Shown here: positions 23,401 to 34,241 of the stretch, piece by piece | How the letters are laid out: each line of letters starts with the position of its first letter | How positions within the stretch are numbered: position 1 is the stretch's first letter | Assembly (NCBI RefSeq): GCF_025961315.1 | Contig: NZ_JAOQNK010000001.1 | Coordinates: forward strand, 2,790,001-2,854,000 | Length of the DNA stretch: 64,000 bases | Reading direction: 5' to 3' | DNA from: Sphingobacterium kitahiroshimense | GTDB lineage: Bacteria > Bacteroidota > Bacteroidia > Sphingobacteriales > Sphingobacteriaceae | Translations under genes and position numbers: made by a program | The notes under the pieces: model-generated | Databases searched by the model: none | Seen by the model: only the letters and a program-made list of their open reading frames with translations | What the model was told of the DNA's origin: nothing

Positions 23401-24682
23401 TTTCTAAAATATCCCAAACAACAGGATCTTTACGATCTACAATTTTCTTAGCCGATTTTACAGTTTTAACGATACCACGTTCGATCATCTTACGAATGAT
23501 AAACGGTTTGTAAAGTTCTGCTGCCATATCTTTAGGTATACCACACTCGTGCAATTTCAAGTGAGGTCCAACGACGATTACCGAACGAGCCGAATAATCC
23601 ACACGTTTACCCAATAAGTTTTGACGGAAACGACCTTGTTTACCTTTTAAGATATCAGATAATGATTTCAACGCACGGTTACCTTCAGTTTTCACTGCGT
23701 TAACTTTACGTGAGTTATCGAATAATGAATCTACAGCCTCTTGTAACATACGTTTTTCATTACGTAAAATTACTTCTGGAGCTTTGATTTCAATTAAACG
23801 TTTCAAACGGTTATTACGGATAATAACACGACGGTATAAATCATTTAAATCTGAAGTCGCAAAACGACCACCATCTAAAGGCACTAATGGACGCAATTCC
23901 GGTGGAATAATAGGAACGATTTTAACAATCATCCACTCCGGACGATTCTCAATACGGTCTCTAGAACCACGGAATGCTTCTACAACGTGAAGACGCTTTA
24001 AAGCCTCATTTTTACGTTGTTGAGAAGTTTCGTTAGCCGCTTGATGACGTAAATCATAAGATAATTTATCTAAATCAATACGTTTCAATAATTCTTCTAA
24101 CGCTTCAGCACCCATTTTAGCAACGAACTTTTGAGGATCGTTGTCATCTAAATATTGATTTTCTTTCGGTAATGTATCTAAAATATCTAAATATTCTTCT
24201 TCAGTCAAGAAGTCCATATAGTTGATACCATCGTCCTCTTTAATACCAGCCTGAATAACTACATATCTTTCGTAGTAGATAATCATGTCTAGTCTCTTGG
24301 TAGGAAGACCTAATAAATAACCAATTTTATTTGGAAGAGAACGGAAGTACCAGATATGAGCAACAGGAACCACTAATGAAATGTGTCCCATACGCTCACG
24401 ACGTACTTTTTTCTCCGTAACTTCAACACCACAACGGTCACATACGATACCTTTATAACGGATACGTTTGTATTTACCACAGTGACATTCATAATCCTTT
24501 ACAGGACCAAAGATACGCTCACAGAATAAACCATCACGTTCTGGTTTGTAGGTACGATAGTTAATCGTTTCCGGTTTTACAACTTCACCACTTGAACGCT
24601 CTAAAATTGTTTCTGGAGACGCCAAGCTTACAGTAATTGATGTAAAGTTGCTTTTAATTTTATTATCTTTTTTGTAAGACAT
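20405..24682 (-). CDS. rpoC: RNA polymerase beta' subunit
   Basis: A 1425-residue beta' subunit, the normal Bacteroidota length. Seen in the sequence: N-terminal zinc site [20 protein letters not shown], the catalytic Mg-binding loop NADFDGDQM, the bridge-helix/trigger-loop region around [15 protein letters not shown], and the second zinc site [14 protein letters not shown]. It begins 74 bp after rpoB and is followed by a strong terminator. No truncation or frameshift is seen. Confidence 0.99.
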   Translation of the reverse strand: MSYKKDNKIKSNFTSITVSLASPETILERSSGEVVKPETINYRTYKPERDGLFCERIFGPVKDYECHCGKYKRIRYKGIVCDRCGVEVTEKKVRRERMGHISLVVPVAHIWYFRSLPNKIGYLLGLPTKRLDMIIYYERYVVIQAGIKEDDGINYMDFLTEEEYLDILDTLPKENQYLDDNDPQKFVAKMGAEALEELLKRIDLDKLSYDLRHQAANETSQQRKNEALKRLHVVEAFRGSRDRIENRPEWMIVKIVPIIPPELRPLVPLDGGRFATSDLNDLYRRVIIRNNRLKRLIEIKAPEVILRNEKRMLQEAVDSLFDNSRKVNAVKTEGNRALKSLSDILKGKQGRFRQNLLGKRVDYSARSVIVVGPHLKLHECGIPKDMAAELYKPFIIRKMIERGIVKTVKSAKKIVDRKDPVVWDILENVLKGHPVLLNRAPTLHRLGIQAFQPTLVEGKAIQLHPLVCTAFNADFDGDQMAVHLPLGNAAVLEAQVLMLAAHNILNPANGSPVTVPSQDMVLGLYYITKGRKSTPDHIVHGEDMIFYSAEEVIIALNEKKIDLHAFIKVKTKIRTKDGSIVDTLLDTTVGRVIFNQVVPHEVGFINELLTKKSLRNIIGEIVKTTGMARAAQFLDDMKELGFQTAFKGGLSFNLQDLNIPAAKTDLIQQATNEVEEVMNNYNMGFITNNERYNQIIDIWTRINNKLTSHVMDILSNDNQGFNSVYMMLDSGARGSKEQIRQLCGMRGLMAKPQKSGSAGGEIIENPILSNFKEGLSVLEYFISTHGARKGLADTALKTADAGYLTRRLHDVAQDMIVITQDCGGLRGIYTTALKDNDDVVEPLYDRILGRVSLYNVYDPETGELLVSENEDIEEAVAERIEASGIEGVEIRTVLTCECKRGVCASCYGRNLASGKRVQLGEAVGVIAAQSIGEPGTQLTLRTFHVGGTASNIAAESQISSKYAGTVEFENLRTVSQEGEDGTHQVVLGRSGEIKILDETKKVVFQQNIPYGSQLFVEEGNQVAKGDKLVSWDPYNAVIISEFAGKVEFDAIVEGVTFREESDEQTGHKEKVIIETRDKTKNPAIKILDKKGEVIRTYNIPVGAHVSVSDGVTVKEGGILVKIPRSTGKTRDITGGLPRVTELFEARNPSNPAVVTEIDGVVTLGGVKRGNREISIESRDGQIKKYLVPLSKHILVQDNDFIKAGMPLSDGSISPADILSIKGPSAVQHYIVNGIQEVYRLQGVKINDKHFETIVHQMMQKVNIEDPGDTRFLEKEAVNKWDFMEENDSLYDKKVVVEAGDSNDLRPGQIVSLRRLREENSSLRRRDQKLVEVRDAIPATSSPLLQGITRASLGTKSFISAASFQETTKVLNEAAIAGKRDNLLGLKENVIVGHLIPSGTGLRQYGNIIVGSREEYDQLLASKEED

Positions 24683-24756
24683 ACTTATTCAAAAGTTAAA
24701 GCTTTATGAAGAAGTTTTAGTGATCATAGCGATCACTAAAACTTCACTTTGCTTAA

Positions 24757-27700
24757 TTAATCCAATGTGATATCTAAACCTAAACCACGTAACTCATGTA
24801 CCAATACGTTAAACGATTCTGGTACAGATGGAGTTGGTAAATTGTTTCCTTTTACGATAGCCTCGTAAGTTTTCGCACGACCAACAACATCATCCGATTT
24901 CACAGTCAAGATTTCTTGTAGGATATTAGATGCACCAAATGCCTCTAATGCCCAAACTTCCATCTCACCAAAACGCTGACCCCCGAATTGAGCTTTACCA
25001 CCCAATGGTTGTTGTGTAATCAATGAGTATGGTCCGATCGAACGAGCGTGCATCTTATCATCAACCATGTGTCCTAATTTTAACATATAGATCACACCAA
25101 CTGTAGTTGGTTGGTCAAAACGCTCACCCGTTAAACCATTGTACAAGTAAGTTCTACCTGAAGCAGGTAAACCAGCTTTAGCTACCCAGTCTTCTACCTC
25201 TTCTTTTTCAGCACCGTCGAAAATAGGAGTTGCAAATTTAACACCTAATTTTTGACCAGCCCAACCTAAAACAGTTTCGTAAATCTGTCCTAAGTTCATA
25301 CGAGAAGGTACACCTAATGGGTTTAACACGATATCTACTGGTGTTCCATCATCTAAGAAAGGCATATCTTCATCACGTACAATACGTGCAACAATACCTT
25401 TATTACCGTGACGACCAGCCATCTTATCTCCTACTTTCAATTTACGTTTCTTAGCAACGTAAACTTTAGCCATTTGAACGATACCTGATGGCAATTCATC
25501 ACCGACAGAAACTGCGAATTTATCACGTTTGAAAGCACCTAACTCTTCGTTTAACTTAATGTTATAGAAGTGTAAAGAAGCTTTAATCATTTCATTCTTA
25601 TCTTCGTCAGTTGTCCAACCTGTAGGGTTGATGTTATTGTAGTCTAATTCAGCTAAGATTTTTTGTGTAAACTTAGCTCCTTTCGCTACTAATAATTCTT
25701 TATATACATTATAGATACCTTGAGCAGTTTTACCATTTACAACTGTAAACAATTTCTCTACTAAACGTTCTTTCAAAATCTTAACAGCTCTTTCATGTGC
25801 TGTTTCTAATTTCTCTAATGTTTTACGCTCAACTTCTTTTGACATTTTCTTAGCGCGTGCAAATAACTTCGTATCAATAACAACACCTTTCAATGAAGGA
25901 GAAGCTTTTAATGAAGCATCTTTCACGTCACCCGCTTTGTCACCAAAGATTGCACGTAATAATTTCTCTTCTGGAGAAGGATCAGACTCACCTTTTGGAG
26001 TGATCTTACCAATCAAGATATCACCGCCATTAACCTCAGCACCAATACGGATGATACCGTTTTCGTCTAAGTCTTTAGTCGCCTCTTCCGAAACGTTAGG
26101 GATATCTGCTGTTAATTCTTCTTCACCACGTTTTGTATCACGAACTTCCAATTCAAACTCTTCAATATGAAGAGAAGTAAACCAGTCTTCTTTTGCTACA
26201 CGCTCAGAAATTACGATCGCATCCTCAAAGTTATATCCTTGCCAAGGCATGAATGCAACTTTCAAGTTACGTCCTAATGCTAATTCACCATTTTCAGTGG
26301 CATAACCTTCACATAATACCTGACCTTTAGTCACACGTTGCCCTTTACCTACAATAGGTTTTAAGTTCATACAAGTATTCTGATTGGTTTTCTTGAATTT
26401 GATCAATCTATATGTTTTCACGTCGTCATCAAATGACACTAAACGGTCATCATCTGTACGGTCGTAACGAATTTTAATCTCATCCGCATCTACATACTCA
26501 ACTACACCATTACCCTCTGCATTAATTAATGTACGAGAATCTTTCGCAACACGGCCTTCTAGACCAGTACCTACGATAGGTGCTTGTGGACGTAAAATTG
26601 GAACAGCTTGACGCTGCATGTTTGATCCCATCAATGCACGGTTGGCATCATCATGCTCCAAGAAAGGAATTAATGAAGCCGCAATAGACGTAATCTGGTT
26701 AGGTGCAACATCCATATAATCCAAACGTGTAGGTTCGATTACCGGGAAATCACCAAAATATCTAGCTTTTACTTTAGCATCGATAAAATTACCATTATCA
26801 TCATATTGTGCATTAGCTTGACCGATTGTTTTCTCATCTTCGTCCTCAGCAGATAAATAATGTACAGGTTCTTCAACCACAACACGACCATCTTCAACAC
26901 GACGGTATGGCGTTTCGATAAAACCTAAATTATTAATCTTAGCGTGAACAGCTAATGACGAAATCAAACCAATATTTGGTCCCTCAGGAGTTTCGATTGT
27001 ACACAAACGACCGTAGTGCGTATAGTGAACGTCACGAACCTCGAAACCAGCACGCTCACGAGAAAGACCACCTGGACCTAAAGCTGAAAGACGACGCTTG
27101 TGCGTGATCTCTGCAAGAGGGTTCGTTTGATCCATGAACTGTGATAACTGGTTAGTACCAAAGAAAGAATTAATAACAGACGATAACGTACGTGCATTAA
27201 TTAAATCTGTTGGTGTGAAAACCTCATTATCACGAATGTTCATACGTTCACGAATAGTACGTGCCATACGAGAAAGACCTACTCCAAATTGCGCGTATAA
27301 TTGCTCACCTACAGTACGTACACGACGGTTAGATAAGTGGTCAATATCATCCACCTCAGCTTTAGAGTTGATTAAGTTAATCAAATACTTCACGATAGCG
27401 ATGATATCTTCACGAGTCAATACCTTCGTTTCATCAGGAGTATTTAATTTCAATTTACGGTTAATGCGGTAACGACCAACATCCCCTAAATCGTAACGTT
27501 TGTCCGAGAAGAATAAACGGTCGATGATACCACGAGCAGTTTCCTCATCAGGTGGTTCAGCGTTACGTAACTGACGGTAGATATGCTCTACTGCCTCTTT
27601 CTCAGAGTTAGACGTATCTTTTTGTAATGTGTTATATATAATTGAATAGTCCGCATTGTTAGATGCATCTTCTTTCGCTAAAATAATAGATTTTACTCCA

Positions 27701-28566
27701 GCATCGATGATCAAGTCAATGTGATCTTCTTCTAAAACAGTCTCACGTTCAAGTATGATTTCATTACGGTCAATAGATACAACTTCACCTGTATCCTCAT
27801 CAACAAAATCTTCAATCCATTTTTTCAATACCCTTGCCGCCAAACGACGACCAACGTATTTCTTAAGACCAGATTTACTAACTTTTACTTCATCAGCAAG
27901 ATCAAATAATTCTAAGATATCCTTATCCGAATCATAACCGATAGCACGTAATAAAGTAGTAACTGGGAATTTTTTCTTACGGTCGATATAAGCATACATA
28001 ACGTTATTTACGTCAGTTGCAAACTCGATCCAAGATCCTTTAAAAGGAATTACCCTTGCAGAATATAGTTTAGTACCATTTGTGTGTCTACTTTGACCAA
28101 AGAAAACGCCAGGTGAACGGTGTAATTGAGATACGATTACGCGCTCCGCACCATTAATCACGAAAGTACCTTTCGGTGTCATATATGGGATAGTTCCCAA
28201 ATATACGTCCTGTACAATAGTTTCGAAATCTTCGTGTTCTTCATCATTACATGATAACTTTAACTTCGCCTTTAGAGGAACGCTATAAGTTAACCCACGT
28301 TCGATACATTCTTGTATATCATAGCGAGGAGGATCAATAAAATAATCCAAAAACTCGAGCACAAAAATGTTTCTAGAATCAGAAATAGGGAAGTTTTCCG
28401 AGAATACCTTGAACAGCCCTTCCTGATGGCGGTTGTCAGAAGTAGTTTCTAATTGAAAAAACTCCTTGAAAGATTGCAATTGCACATCTAAGAAATCTGG
28501 ATATTCCAGAACTTTCCTGCTTGTCGCAAAATTTACTCTTTCTTGTTGAATATTATTGTTTGCCAA
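24757..28566 (-). CDS. rpoB: RNA polymerase beta subunit
   Basis: A 1269-residue beta subunit. The rifampicin region is readable ([33 protein letters not shown]), as are the C-terminal clamp motifs [12 protein letters not shown] and [20 protein letters not shown]. The codon at the classical rifampicin-resistance Ser position reads RLSALGPGG, the susceptible form. It is separated from rplL by 169 bp containing a hairpin and is co-transcribed with rpoC. Confidence 0.99.
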   Translation of the reverse strand: MANNNIQQERVNFATSRKVLEYPDFLDVQLQSFKEFFQLETTSDNRHQEGLFKVFSENFPISDSRNIFVLEFLDYFIDPPRYDIQECIERGLTYSVPLKAKLKLSCNDEEHEDFETIVQDVYLGTIPYMTPKGTFVINGAERVIVSQLHRSPGVFFGQSRHTNGTKLYSARVIPFKGSWIEFATDVNNVMYAYIDRKKKFPVTTLLRAIGYDSDKDILELFDLADEVKVSKSGLKKYVGRRLAARVLKKWIEDFVDEDTGEVVSIDRNEIILERETVLEEDHIDLIIDAGVKSIILAKEDASNNADYSIIYNTLQKDTSNSEKEAVEHIYRQLRNAEPPDEETARGIIDRLFFSDKRYDLGDVGRYRINRKLKLNTPDETKVLTREDIIAIVKYLINLINSKAEVDDIDHLSNRRVRTVGEQLYAQFGVGLSRMARTIRERMNIRDNEVFTPTDLINARTLSSVINSFFGTNQLSQFMDQTNPLAEITHKRRLSALGPGGLSRERAGFEVRDVHYTHYGRLCTIETPEGPNIGLISSLAVHAKINNLGFIETPYRRVEDGRVVVEEPVHYLSAEDEDEKTIGQANAQYDDNGNFIDAKVKARYFGDFPVIEPTRLDYMDVAPNQITSIAASLIPFLEHDDANRALMGSNMQRQAVPILRPQAPIVGTGLEGRVAKDSRTLINAEGNGVVEYVDADEIKIRYDRTDDDRLVSFDDDVKTYRLIKFKKTNQNTCMNLKPIVGKGQRVTKGQVLCEGYATENGELALGRNLKVAFMPWQGYNFEDAIVISERVAKEDWFTSLHIEEFELEVRDTKRGEEELTADIPNVSEEATKDLDENGIIRIGAEVNGGDILIGKITPKGESDPSPEEKLLRAIFGDKAGDVKDASLKASPSLKGVVIDTKLFARAKKMSKEVERKTLEKLETAHERAVKILKERLVEKLFTVVNGKTAQGIYNVYKELLVAKGAKFTQKILAELDYNNINPTGWTTDEDKNEMIKASLHFYNIKLNEELGAFKRDKFAVSVGDELPSGIVQMAKVYVAKKRKLKVGDKMAGRHGNKGIVARIVRDEDMPFLDDGTPVDIVLNPLGVPSRMNLGQIYETVLGWAGQKLGVKFATPIFDGAEKEEVEDWVAKAGLPASGRTYLYNGLTGERFDQPTTVGVIYMLKLGHMVDDKMHARSIGPYSLITQQPLGGKAQFGGQRFGEMEVWALEAFGASNILQEILTVKSDDVVGRAKTYEAIVKGNNLPTPSVPESFNVLVHELRGLGLDITLD

Positions 28567-28679
28567 GGGGATATGAATTTTAGTTTTAAAAAAACTGAGC
28601 TTAACTATGCTGTTATTACTACATCTCGACTATGTTCAGCACACACATAGACTAGTAGTCAAATATCATAAATAGGAAT

Positions 28680-28707
28680 AGACTCTAACGAAAATACGTC
28701 AGAGTCT
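28680..28707 (-). other. Hairpin in the rplL-rpoB spacer
   Basis: AGACTCT and AGAGTCT form a 7-bp stem, extended inward by ACG/CGT after an A-C mismatch. No T tract follows on the minus strand. The position matches the rplL-rpoB attenuator/RNase processing site known in other bacteria, which lowers polymerase expression relative to ribosomal proteins. Confidence 0.6.
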
Positions 28708-28735
28708 AAACCTTTTGAGGGCTTGTTAGCTAAGA

Positions 28736-29107
28736 TTATTTAATCTCAACAACAGCTCCAGCTTCTTCTAATTGTTGTTTCAACGCTTGTGCTTCGTCTT
28801 TAGAAACACCAGTTTTAACTTCTTTAGGAGCACCGTCTACTAAATCTTTAGCTTCTTTCAAGCCTAATCCAGCTAAATCTTTTACTAATTTAACTACAGC
28901 TAATTTAGCACCACCAGCTTCTTTCAAGATAACATCGAAAGATGTTTTCTCTTCAGCAGCAGCAGCTTCAGCTGGAGCAGCAGCAACTGCAACAGCAGCA
29001 GCAGCAGGCTCGATACCGTACTCGTCTTTTAAGATATCAGCTAGTTCTTTAACTTCTTTTACTGTCAAGTTTACTAACTGCTCAGCAAGTTGTTTTAAAT
29101 CTGCCAT
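28736..29107 (-). CDS. rplL: Ribosomal protein L7/L12
   Basis: A 123-residue stalk protein. The N-terminal dimerisation helix ([25 protein letters not shown]) is followed by an alanine-rich hinge ([18 protein letters not shown]) and the C-terminal factor-binding domain ([26 protein letters not shown]). It works with L10 to recruit EF-Tu, EF-G and IF2 to the ribosome. It lies 80 bp after rplJ. Confidence 0.98.
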   Translation of the reverse strand: MADLKQLAEQLVNLTVKEVKELADILKDEYGIEPAAAAVAVAAAPAEAAAAEEKTSFDVILKEAGGAKLAVVKLVKDLAGLGLKEAKDLVDGAPKEVKTGVSKDEAQALKQQLEEAGAVVEIK

Positions 29108-29187
29108 TTTATTTTGAATTTTTGAATGTCGTTATGAAAAATTGTTATTATTAATAGTACGAATGTTTTATTTTAAAAGAGTATTCG

Positions 29188-29706
29188 TTAACCTCTTTGC
29201 TCTAAAGCTTTTACTAAACCTGAAATTGTATTTCCACCCGATTGAAGAGCTGAAATAACATTCTTAGCAGGAGATTCCAATGCAGCGATAACGTCAGCGA
29301 TGAGTTCATTTTTAGATTTAAGACTCACTAATGCTTTCAACTGATTGTCACCTACGAATGCAGTTTCTTGAATATAAGCAGCTTTTAACAAAGGTTTATC
29401 ACCTTCTTTACGTAAAGCTTGAATTAATTTTGCTGGAGCATTTGCTACCTCAGAAAACATCATTGTAGATGCACCTTTCAATGCGCCAATAATTTCTTCT
29501 GAATCAACACCAGCTTCAATTAATGCTTTTTTGATTAAAGTGTTTTTAACAGCTTTAATTTCAATACCACCTTCGAAACACTTGCGACGAATGCCGTTCA
29601 CTTTTTCAACCGATAATTCAGAAGTGTCAGTAATATAGAAATTACCGTAAGATTTAATCTGCTCGGCAAGAGCTTGAACAATTTCTTGTTTTTCTTCTTT
29701 TCTCAT
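29188..29706 (-). CDS. rplJ: Ribosomal protein L10
   Basis: A 172-residue stalk base protein (MRKEEKQEIVQALAEQI, AVKNTLIKKALIEAG, KNVISALQSGGNTISGLVKAL). It anchors L7/L12 dimers to 23S rRNA. It starts 2 bases after the rplA stop, so translation is probably coupled. Confidence 0.97.
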   Translation of the reverse strand: MRKEEKQEIVQALAEQIKSYGNFYITDTSELSVEKVNGIRRKCFEGGIEIKAVKNTLIKKALIEAGVDSEEIIGALKGASTMMFSEVANAPAKLIQALRKEGDKPLLKAAYIQETAFVGDNQLKALVSLKSKNELIADVIAALESPAKNVISALQSGGNTISGLVKALEQRG

Positions 29707-29708
29707 GA

Positions 29709-30407
29709 TTAAATACCCGCTACTGATTTAGTCTCAATATGAATACCAGGACTCATAGTTGATGAAATGTGAATGCTTTTAAAGTATGTTCCTTTTGCTG
29801 CAGACGGTTTCAAACGAGAGATAGTTTGTAATACCTCTAATGCGTTTTCATAAATTTTGTCTGCATCGAACGACGCTTTACCAACTGAAGTATGGATGAT
29901 ACCAGTTTTATCAACTTTGAAATCAATCTTACCGCCTTTAACATCTGTCACTGCTTTACCTACTTCTGTAGTTACAGTTCCAGTTTTAGGATTTGGCATT
30001 AAGTTTCTTGGACCTAAAATACGACCCAATTTACCTACTTTAGCCATCACACTAGGCATTGTAATAATGATATCAACGTCAGTCCAACCGCCTTCAATTT
30101 TACTGATATACTCATCTAAACCCACGAAGTCAGCACCTGCTGCTTTAGCTTCTTCTTCCTTATCAGGAGTACATAAAACTAAAACACGTACAGTTTTACC
30201 AGTTCCGTGAGGTAAAGTTGCAATACCACGAACCATTTGATTTGCCTTACGGGGATCTACGCCTAAACGAACGTCGATATCCACAGAAGCATCGAATTTG
30301 GTCAATGAGATTTCTTTAACTAAAGCCGCAGCTTCTTTTAAAGAGTATGCTTTACCAGCTTCAATTTTGGATAGTGCCGCTTTTTGATTTTTTGTTAATC
30401 TAGCCAC
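29709..30407 (-). CDS. rplA: Ribosomal protein L1
   Basis: A 232-residue L1 with the family signature around [19 protein letters not shown] and the two-domain pattern. In other bacteria L1 represses the rplK-rplA message by binding its leader; the 110-nt leader before rplK could serve that role. It lies 22 bp after rplK. Confidence 0.98.
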   Translation of the reverse strand: MARLTKNQKAALSKIEAGKAYSLKEAAALVKEISLTKFDASVDIDVRLGVDPRKANQMVRGIATLPHGTGKTVRVLVLCTPDKEEEAKAAGADFVGLDEYISKIEGGWTDVDIIITMPSVMAKVGKLGRILGPRNLMPNPKTGTVTTEVGKAVTDVKGGKIDFKVDKTGIIHTSVGKASFDADKIYENALEVLQTISRLKPSAAKGTYFKSIHISSTMSPGIHIETKSVAGI

Positions 30408-30429
30408 TTTTCTTAAATTGATTTCTTAA

Positions 30430-30873
30430 TTAATTGTTCCAAGGAGCATTACCTGCTACAGTAATCCCCATACTACGTGCTGTCCCAGCTACCATTCTCA
30501 TAGCAGCATCTAAAGTAAACGCGTTTAAATCTACCATTTTATCTTTAGCAATAACTTCTACTTGTTCCCAAGTAACTGAAGCTACTTTCTTACGGTTAGG
30601 CTCACCTGAACCGCTTTTTAAACCCGCAGTTTCTTTCAATTGAATAGCAACTGGTGGAGTTTTAATGATAAAATCAAAAGATTTATCAGCGTAAACTGTA
30701 ATGACAACAGGCAATACTTTTCCTGGTTTGTCTTGCGTACGAGCGTTGAACTGTTTACAGAAATCCATAATGTTCACACCTTTAGCACCTAAAGCAGGTC
30801 CTACTGGTGGAGATGGATTCGCAGCTCCGCCCTTAACTTGTAATTTTACTAACGCACTGACTTCTTTTGCCAT
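30430..30873 (-). CDS. rplK: Ribosomal protein L11
   Basis: A 147-residue L11: N-terminal [28 protein letters not shown] type sequence with the proline-rich switch, and an RNA-binding C-terminal domain ending in [10 protein letters not shown]. First gene of the operon behind a strong consensus promoter. Needed for stringent-factor and GTPase activation. Confidence 0.98.
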   Translation of the reverse strand: MAKEVSALVKLQVKGGAANPSPPVGPALGAKGVNIMDFCKQFNARTQDKPGKVLPVVITVYADKSFDFIIKTPPVAIQLKETAGLKSGSGEPNRKKVASVTWEQVEVIAKDKMVDLNAFTLDAAMRMVAGTARSMGITVAGNAPWNN

Positions 30874-30982
30874 CTTGTTTTGAATTAAATTATTAAATGT
30901 TTGTTAGTAAGTTGGAAGCAAATAACGTAACATTTATTATTTCACCTGGTTATTAACTTGCGTTTAACCACCAAATGAGGTG

Positions 30983-31014
30983 CAAAGATATATAGAATTA
31001 AATCTATTTGCAAA
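30983..31014 (-). promoter_or_regulatory. rplK operon promoter
   Basis: TTTG (31011-31014), a 20-bp spacer and TATCTTTG (30983-30990) on the minus strand, a canonical Bacteroidota promoter. The leader to the rplK ATG is about 100 nt. Confidence 0.85.
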
Positions 31015-31027
31015 TTTATTTTAACAT

Positions 31028-31058
31028 AAAAAGAGCAAAGTTGTGCTTTGCTCTTTTT
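31028..31058 (-). terminator. secE-nusG terminator
   Basis: A perfect 13-bp stem AAAAAGAGCAAAG with its complement and a 5-base loop, starting 1 base past the nusG stop codon. It separates nusG from the rplK promoter. Confidence 0.92.
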
Positions 31059-31059
31059 A

Positions 31060-31605
31060 TTATTCTTTTTCTACTTGCATGTAGTTTAATTCCAATGGTG
31101 TTTTTCTTCCGAAAACTTTCACCATCACAATCAGTTTTTTCTTATCTTCATGAACTTCTTCGATCTCACCTGTGAAACCATTAAATGGACCATCATTCAC
31201 TTTCACTGTCTCACCAACGTAATATGGTACATTAATTGTCTCACCTTGCTCAGCCATCTCATCTACTTTACCTAGAATACGATTAACCTCAGCTTGGCGC
31301 AACGGAATAGCATTACCTGCTTTATCCCCTAAAAATCCAATGACACTATTAACTCCTTTTATAATGTGTTCCAACTCACCATCTAAAGCAGCCTCTAGCA
31401 AAACGTATCCAGGATAGTAGTTACGCTCTTTAGCCACTTTCTTTCCATCACGCATCAAATAGTACTTCTCCATCGGAATCAACACTTGAGTAATCAAATG
31501 CTCAATTCCTAAACGGCTAACTTCGGCATCGATATATTGCTTTACCTTCTTCTCCTTACCACTCACTGCACGAACTACGTACCATTTTAAACTTTGATCT
31601 GCCAT
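31060..31605 (-). CDS. nusG: Transcription elongation/antitermination factor NusG
   Basis: A 181-residue NusG. The NGN domain begins WYVVRAVSGKEKKVKQYI, and the C-terminal KOW domain includes GETVKVNDGPFNGFTGEIEEV. It couples RNA polymerase to Rho and the ribosome. It starts 18 bp after secE in the conserved secE-nusG-rplK order. Confidence 0.98.
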   Translation of the reverse strand: MADQSLKWYVVRAVSGKEKKVKQYIDAEVSRLGIEHLITQVLIPMEKYYLMRDGKKVAKERNYYPGYVLLEAALDGELEHIIKGVNSVIGFLGDKAGNAIPLRQAEVNRILGKVDEMAEQGETINVPYYVGETVKVNDGPFNGFTGEIEEVHEDKKKLIVMVKVFGRKTPLELNYMQVEKE

Positions 31606-31623
31606 AAATAATGTTTGATGAAA

Positions 31624-31818
31624 TTAAGAAGCAATACCGTACAATAACTCTAATACGTTACTTGAAGCTTTATCCATTACAAAAACCAATAATGCTATTA
31701 TAACAGAAGCAACAAGTACAATCACAGCGGAGTTCTGTAATTGACCCCAAGTAGGCCAAGTAACCTTCTCTGTAATTTCGACATAAGAGTCTTTAAAAAA
31801 ATCAAGTACTTTTGCCAT
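31624..31818 (-). CDS. secE: Preprotein translocase subunit SecE
   Basis: A 64-residue single-span SecE (MAKVLDFFKDSYVEITEKV, TWPT motif, membrane helix about residues 30-50). The ATG at 31818 is chosen over one at 31848 because the longer form would run into the tRNA-Trp gene and add residues not found in SecE. It stabilises SecY in the inner-membrane protein channel. Confidence 0.95.
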   Translation of the reverse strand: MAKVLDFFKDSYVEITEKVTWPTWGQLQNSAVIVLVASVIIALLVFVMDKASSNVLELLYGIAS

Positions 31819-31837
31819 TTTCAGTTTATTTATTAAG

Positions 31838-31908
31838 CACGGGAACAAGGATTCGAACCCTGATCAAAGGTTTTGGAGACCTCTATTCTACCGTTGAACT
31901 ATTCCCGT
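31838..31908 (-). tRNA. tRNA-Trp (CCA)
   Basis: A 71-base cloverleaf: acceptor ACGGGAA/TTCCCGT, discriminator G, anticodon CCA in TCTCCAAAA, T-loop GGTTCGAATCC. CCA end not encoded. It lies between tuf and secE, a conserved position. Confidence 0.96.
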
Positions 31909-31930
31909 GTATTATCTTATTTTAATGATG

Positions 31931-31962
31931 CAAATATAGTGTTTTTAACTATTCCCTGCAAA
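31931..31962 (-). promoter_or_regulatory. tRNA-Trp/secE/nusG promoter
   Basis: TTTG (31959-31962), 20-bp spacer, TATATTTG (31931-31938) on the minus strand, 23 bp before the tRNA-Trp 5' end. Confidence 0.85.
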
Positions 31963-32012
31963 TTTTTTTAATCTTTTTTTATTGTTTTTTAATCAATATT
32001 TCAGACTGAAAA

Positions 32013-32046
32013 AATAAGCTAATCAGTATGAACTGATTAGCTTATT
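32013..32046 (-). terminator. tuf terminator
   Basis: A perfect 14-bp stem AATAAGCTAATCAG/CTGATTAGCTTATT with a 6-base loop, followed on the minus strand by TTTTTT; about 27 bases after the tuf stop. Confidence 0.93.
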
Positions 32047-32072
32047 ATATGTGATTCTAGAATCTTTAAAGA

Positions 32073-33260
32073 CTATAAAATTTCAGTTACCTGACCAGCA
32101 CCTACAGTTCTACCACCTTCACGGATAGCGAAACGTAAACCTTTTTCCATAGCAATAGCAGAGATCAACTTAACAGTAATCGTTACGTTATCACCTGGCA
32201 TTACCATCTCAGTACCTTCAGCTAAAGTGATTTCACCTGTAACATCTGTTGTACGGAAATAGAATTGAGGACGGTATTTGTTAAAGAATGGAGTGTGACG
32301 TCCACCTTCAGCTTTTGATAATACGTAAACCTCAGCTTTGAAGTAATCGTGTGGAGTTACTGAACCTGGTTTAACGATAACCATACCACGACGGATATCA
32401 GTTTTCTCAATACCACGTAATAATAAACCTACGTTATCACCAGCCTCACCGTAATCCAAAATTTTACGGAACATCTCAACACCTGTTACTGTAGATTTCA
32501 AACCTTCAGCAGCACCCATACCTAAGATCTCAACTGGATCTCCAGAGTTGATTACACCTCTTTCAATACGACCTGTAGCTACTGTACCACGACCTGTGAT
32601 CGAGAATACATCCTCTACTGGCATTAAGAAAGGCAATTCAGTTAAACGTGGAGGGATTGGAATGTAGCTATCAACAGCATCCATTAATTCCATGATTTTA
32701 GCAACCCACTCAGGCTCACCGTTAAGAGCACCTAAAGCAGAACCTTTAATTACTGGAACATCATCTCCTGGATAATCGTAGAATGATAATAATTCACGAA
32801 CTTCCATTTCAACTAAATCTAATAATTCTTCATCATCTACTAAGTCAGTTTTGTTTAAGAAAACAACAATAGCAGGAATACCTACTTGACGACCTAATAA
32901 GATGTGCTCACGCGTTTGAGGCATAGGACCATCAGTAGCAGCAACTACGATGATAGCGCCATCCATCTGAGCAGCACCAGTTACCATGTTTTTCACGTAA
33001 TCGGCGTGACCTGGACAGTCAACGTGTGCATAGTGACGTGAAGCAGTTGAGTACTCAACGTGTGCAGTATTAATAGTGATACCACGCTCTTTTTCTTCAG
33101 GAGCAGAGTCAATTGAATCAAATGAACGAGCTTCTGATAAACCTGCGTCTGCTAATACTTTAGTAATAGCTGCAGTTGTAGTAGTTTTACCGTGGTCAAC
33201 GTGACCGATTGTACCAATGTTTAAGTGTGGTTTACTACGGTCAAATTTCTCTTTTGCCAT
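32073..33260 (-). CDS. tuf: Elongation factor Tu
   Basis: A 395-residue EF-Tu delivering aminoacyl-tRNA to the ribosome. G1 GHVDHGKT (19-26), G2 region [13 protein letters not shown]3 [13 protein letters not shown]4 NKTD and G5 SAL are all present, followed by the two beta-barrel domains. It is co-transcribed with four upstream tRNAs and closed by a strong terminator. Confidence 0.99.
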   Translation of the reverse strand: MAKEKFDRSKPHLNIGTIGHVDHGKTTTTAAITKVLADAGLSEARSFDSIDSAPEEKERGITINTAHVEYSTASRHYAHVDCPGHADYVKNMVTGAAQMDGAIIVVAATDGPMPQTREHILLGRQVGIPAIVVFLNKTDLVDDEELLDLVEMEVRELLSFYDYPGDDVPVIKGSALGALNGEPEWVAKIMELMDAVDSYIPIPPRLTELPFLMPVEDVFSITGRGTVATGRIERGVINSGDPVEILGMGAAEGLKSTVTGVEMFRKILDYGEAGDNVGLLLRGIEKTDIRRGMVIVKPGSVTPHDYFKAEVYVLSKAEGGRHTPFFNKYRPQFYFRTTDVTGEITLAEGTEMVMPGDNVTITVKLISAIAMEKGLRFAIREGGRTVGAGQVTEIL

Positions 33261-33316
33261 GTTTATGCGAATTAGTAATTATAAATATTTCTATACTTGT
33301 TATACAATGTTGTACG

Positions 33317-33388
<72 letters not shown>

Positions 33389-33482
33389 TTTTCGAAAATC
33401 CTATCTACAGATTAATGCCCCCACCTTTAGATATAATATTATCAAAGAAGACAGAGACTAAAAATCAAGACTTAAAAATTTG

Positions 33483-33555
33483 AGCGAAAGACGAGGTTCG
33501 AACTCGCGACCTATAGCTTGGAAGGCTATCGCTCTACCAACTGAGCTACTTTCGC
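33483..33555 (-). tRNA. tRNA-Gly (TCC)
   Basis: A 73-base cloverleaf: acceptor GCGAAAG/CTTTCGC, anticodon TCC within CTTCCAAG, T-loop AGTTCGAACCT. CCA not encoded. Confidence 0.97.
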
Positions 33556-33610
33556 TTTTTTTGCGTTTTTCTTAGACTTTCGTCACCAACAGTACGCTAA
33601 CTGCTTAGTG

Positions 33611-33691
33611 TGGGGGGAGAAGGATTCGAACCTTCGAAACCGAAGTAACGGATTTACAGTCCGTCCCATTTGACCGCTCTGGAACCCCCCC
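33611..33691 (-). tRNA. tRNA-Tyr (GTA)
   Basis: An 81-base class II tRNA with a long variable arm: acceptor GGGGGGG/TCCCCCC, anticodon GTA within CTGTAAA, T-loop GGTTCGAATCC. Confidence 0.97.
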
Positions 33692-33712
33692 ATAACTCTA
33701 AAGTTATGTTTG

Positions 33713-33785
<73 letters not shown>

Positions 33786-33954
33786 ATCTTTATTTAAAAG
33801 CTTTTTTAATCTCCAAACGCAATTTCTTTTGTTTAGCGAGTGCAAATATCTATTTTAATTTTGACACTTGCAAGCTTTTTTTTTATTTTTTTTCACTCTT
33901 AAAAGAACTATCAAACTTTCTGTGTTAGCATCGCTATTTCCTTGTTTGCTGATG

Positions 33955-33986
33955 CAAAGATATACACTAAACCCACATTACAAAAA
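33955..33986 (-). promoter_or_regulatory. tRNA-tuf operon promoter
   Basis: On the minus strand TTTTTG (33981-33986), 18-bp spacer, TATCTTTG (33955-33962). It lies about 170 bp upstream of the first tRNA and should drive the tRNA-tuf unit. The rest of the gap between 33786 and 34241 shows no gene. Confidence 0.78.
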
Positions 33987-34241
33987 TATTTTTTTAAAAA
34001 AAACGCTACTTTTTCACAACACTACTGATACGCAGATAAATAAATTTCAAGCGAAATAAGACAATTAATAACGCTGGTGCAAAATTCGGTATTTCATCTA
34101 CTAGATTATTATCCTTGACAGCTCGGGATCAAGAACAGAACAGCAAACATAAAGCCTAAAAAATAAATGTTAATCGATAAATTTGTTATCTATATGACGC
34201 AATTAAAATTGTAAATAAAACAAATTTATCTAAGTTTGGCC

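Noticed and set aside
31819..31848. Longer SecE start at 31848
   Set aside because: It would overlap tRNA-Trp and add ten residues unlike SecE; ATG 31818 gives the normal N-terminus.
34115..34120. TTGACA upstream of the barrel gene as a -35 box
   Set aside because: Bacteroidota housekeeping promoters use TTTG/TAnnTTTG, and no matching -10 follows.
34231..34238. TAAGTTTG as a promoter -7 element for the barrel gene
   Set aside because: It ends three bases before the ATG, so the transcript would start inside the coding region and lose the signal peptide.
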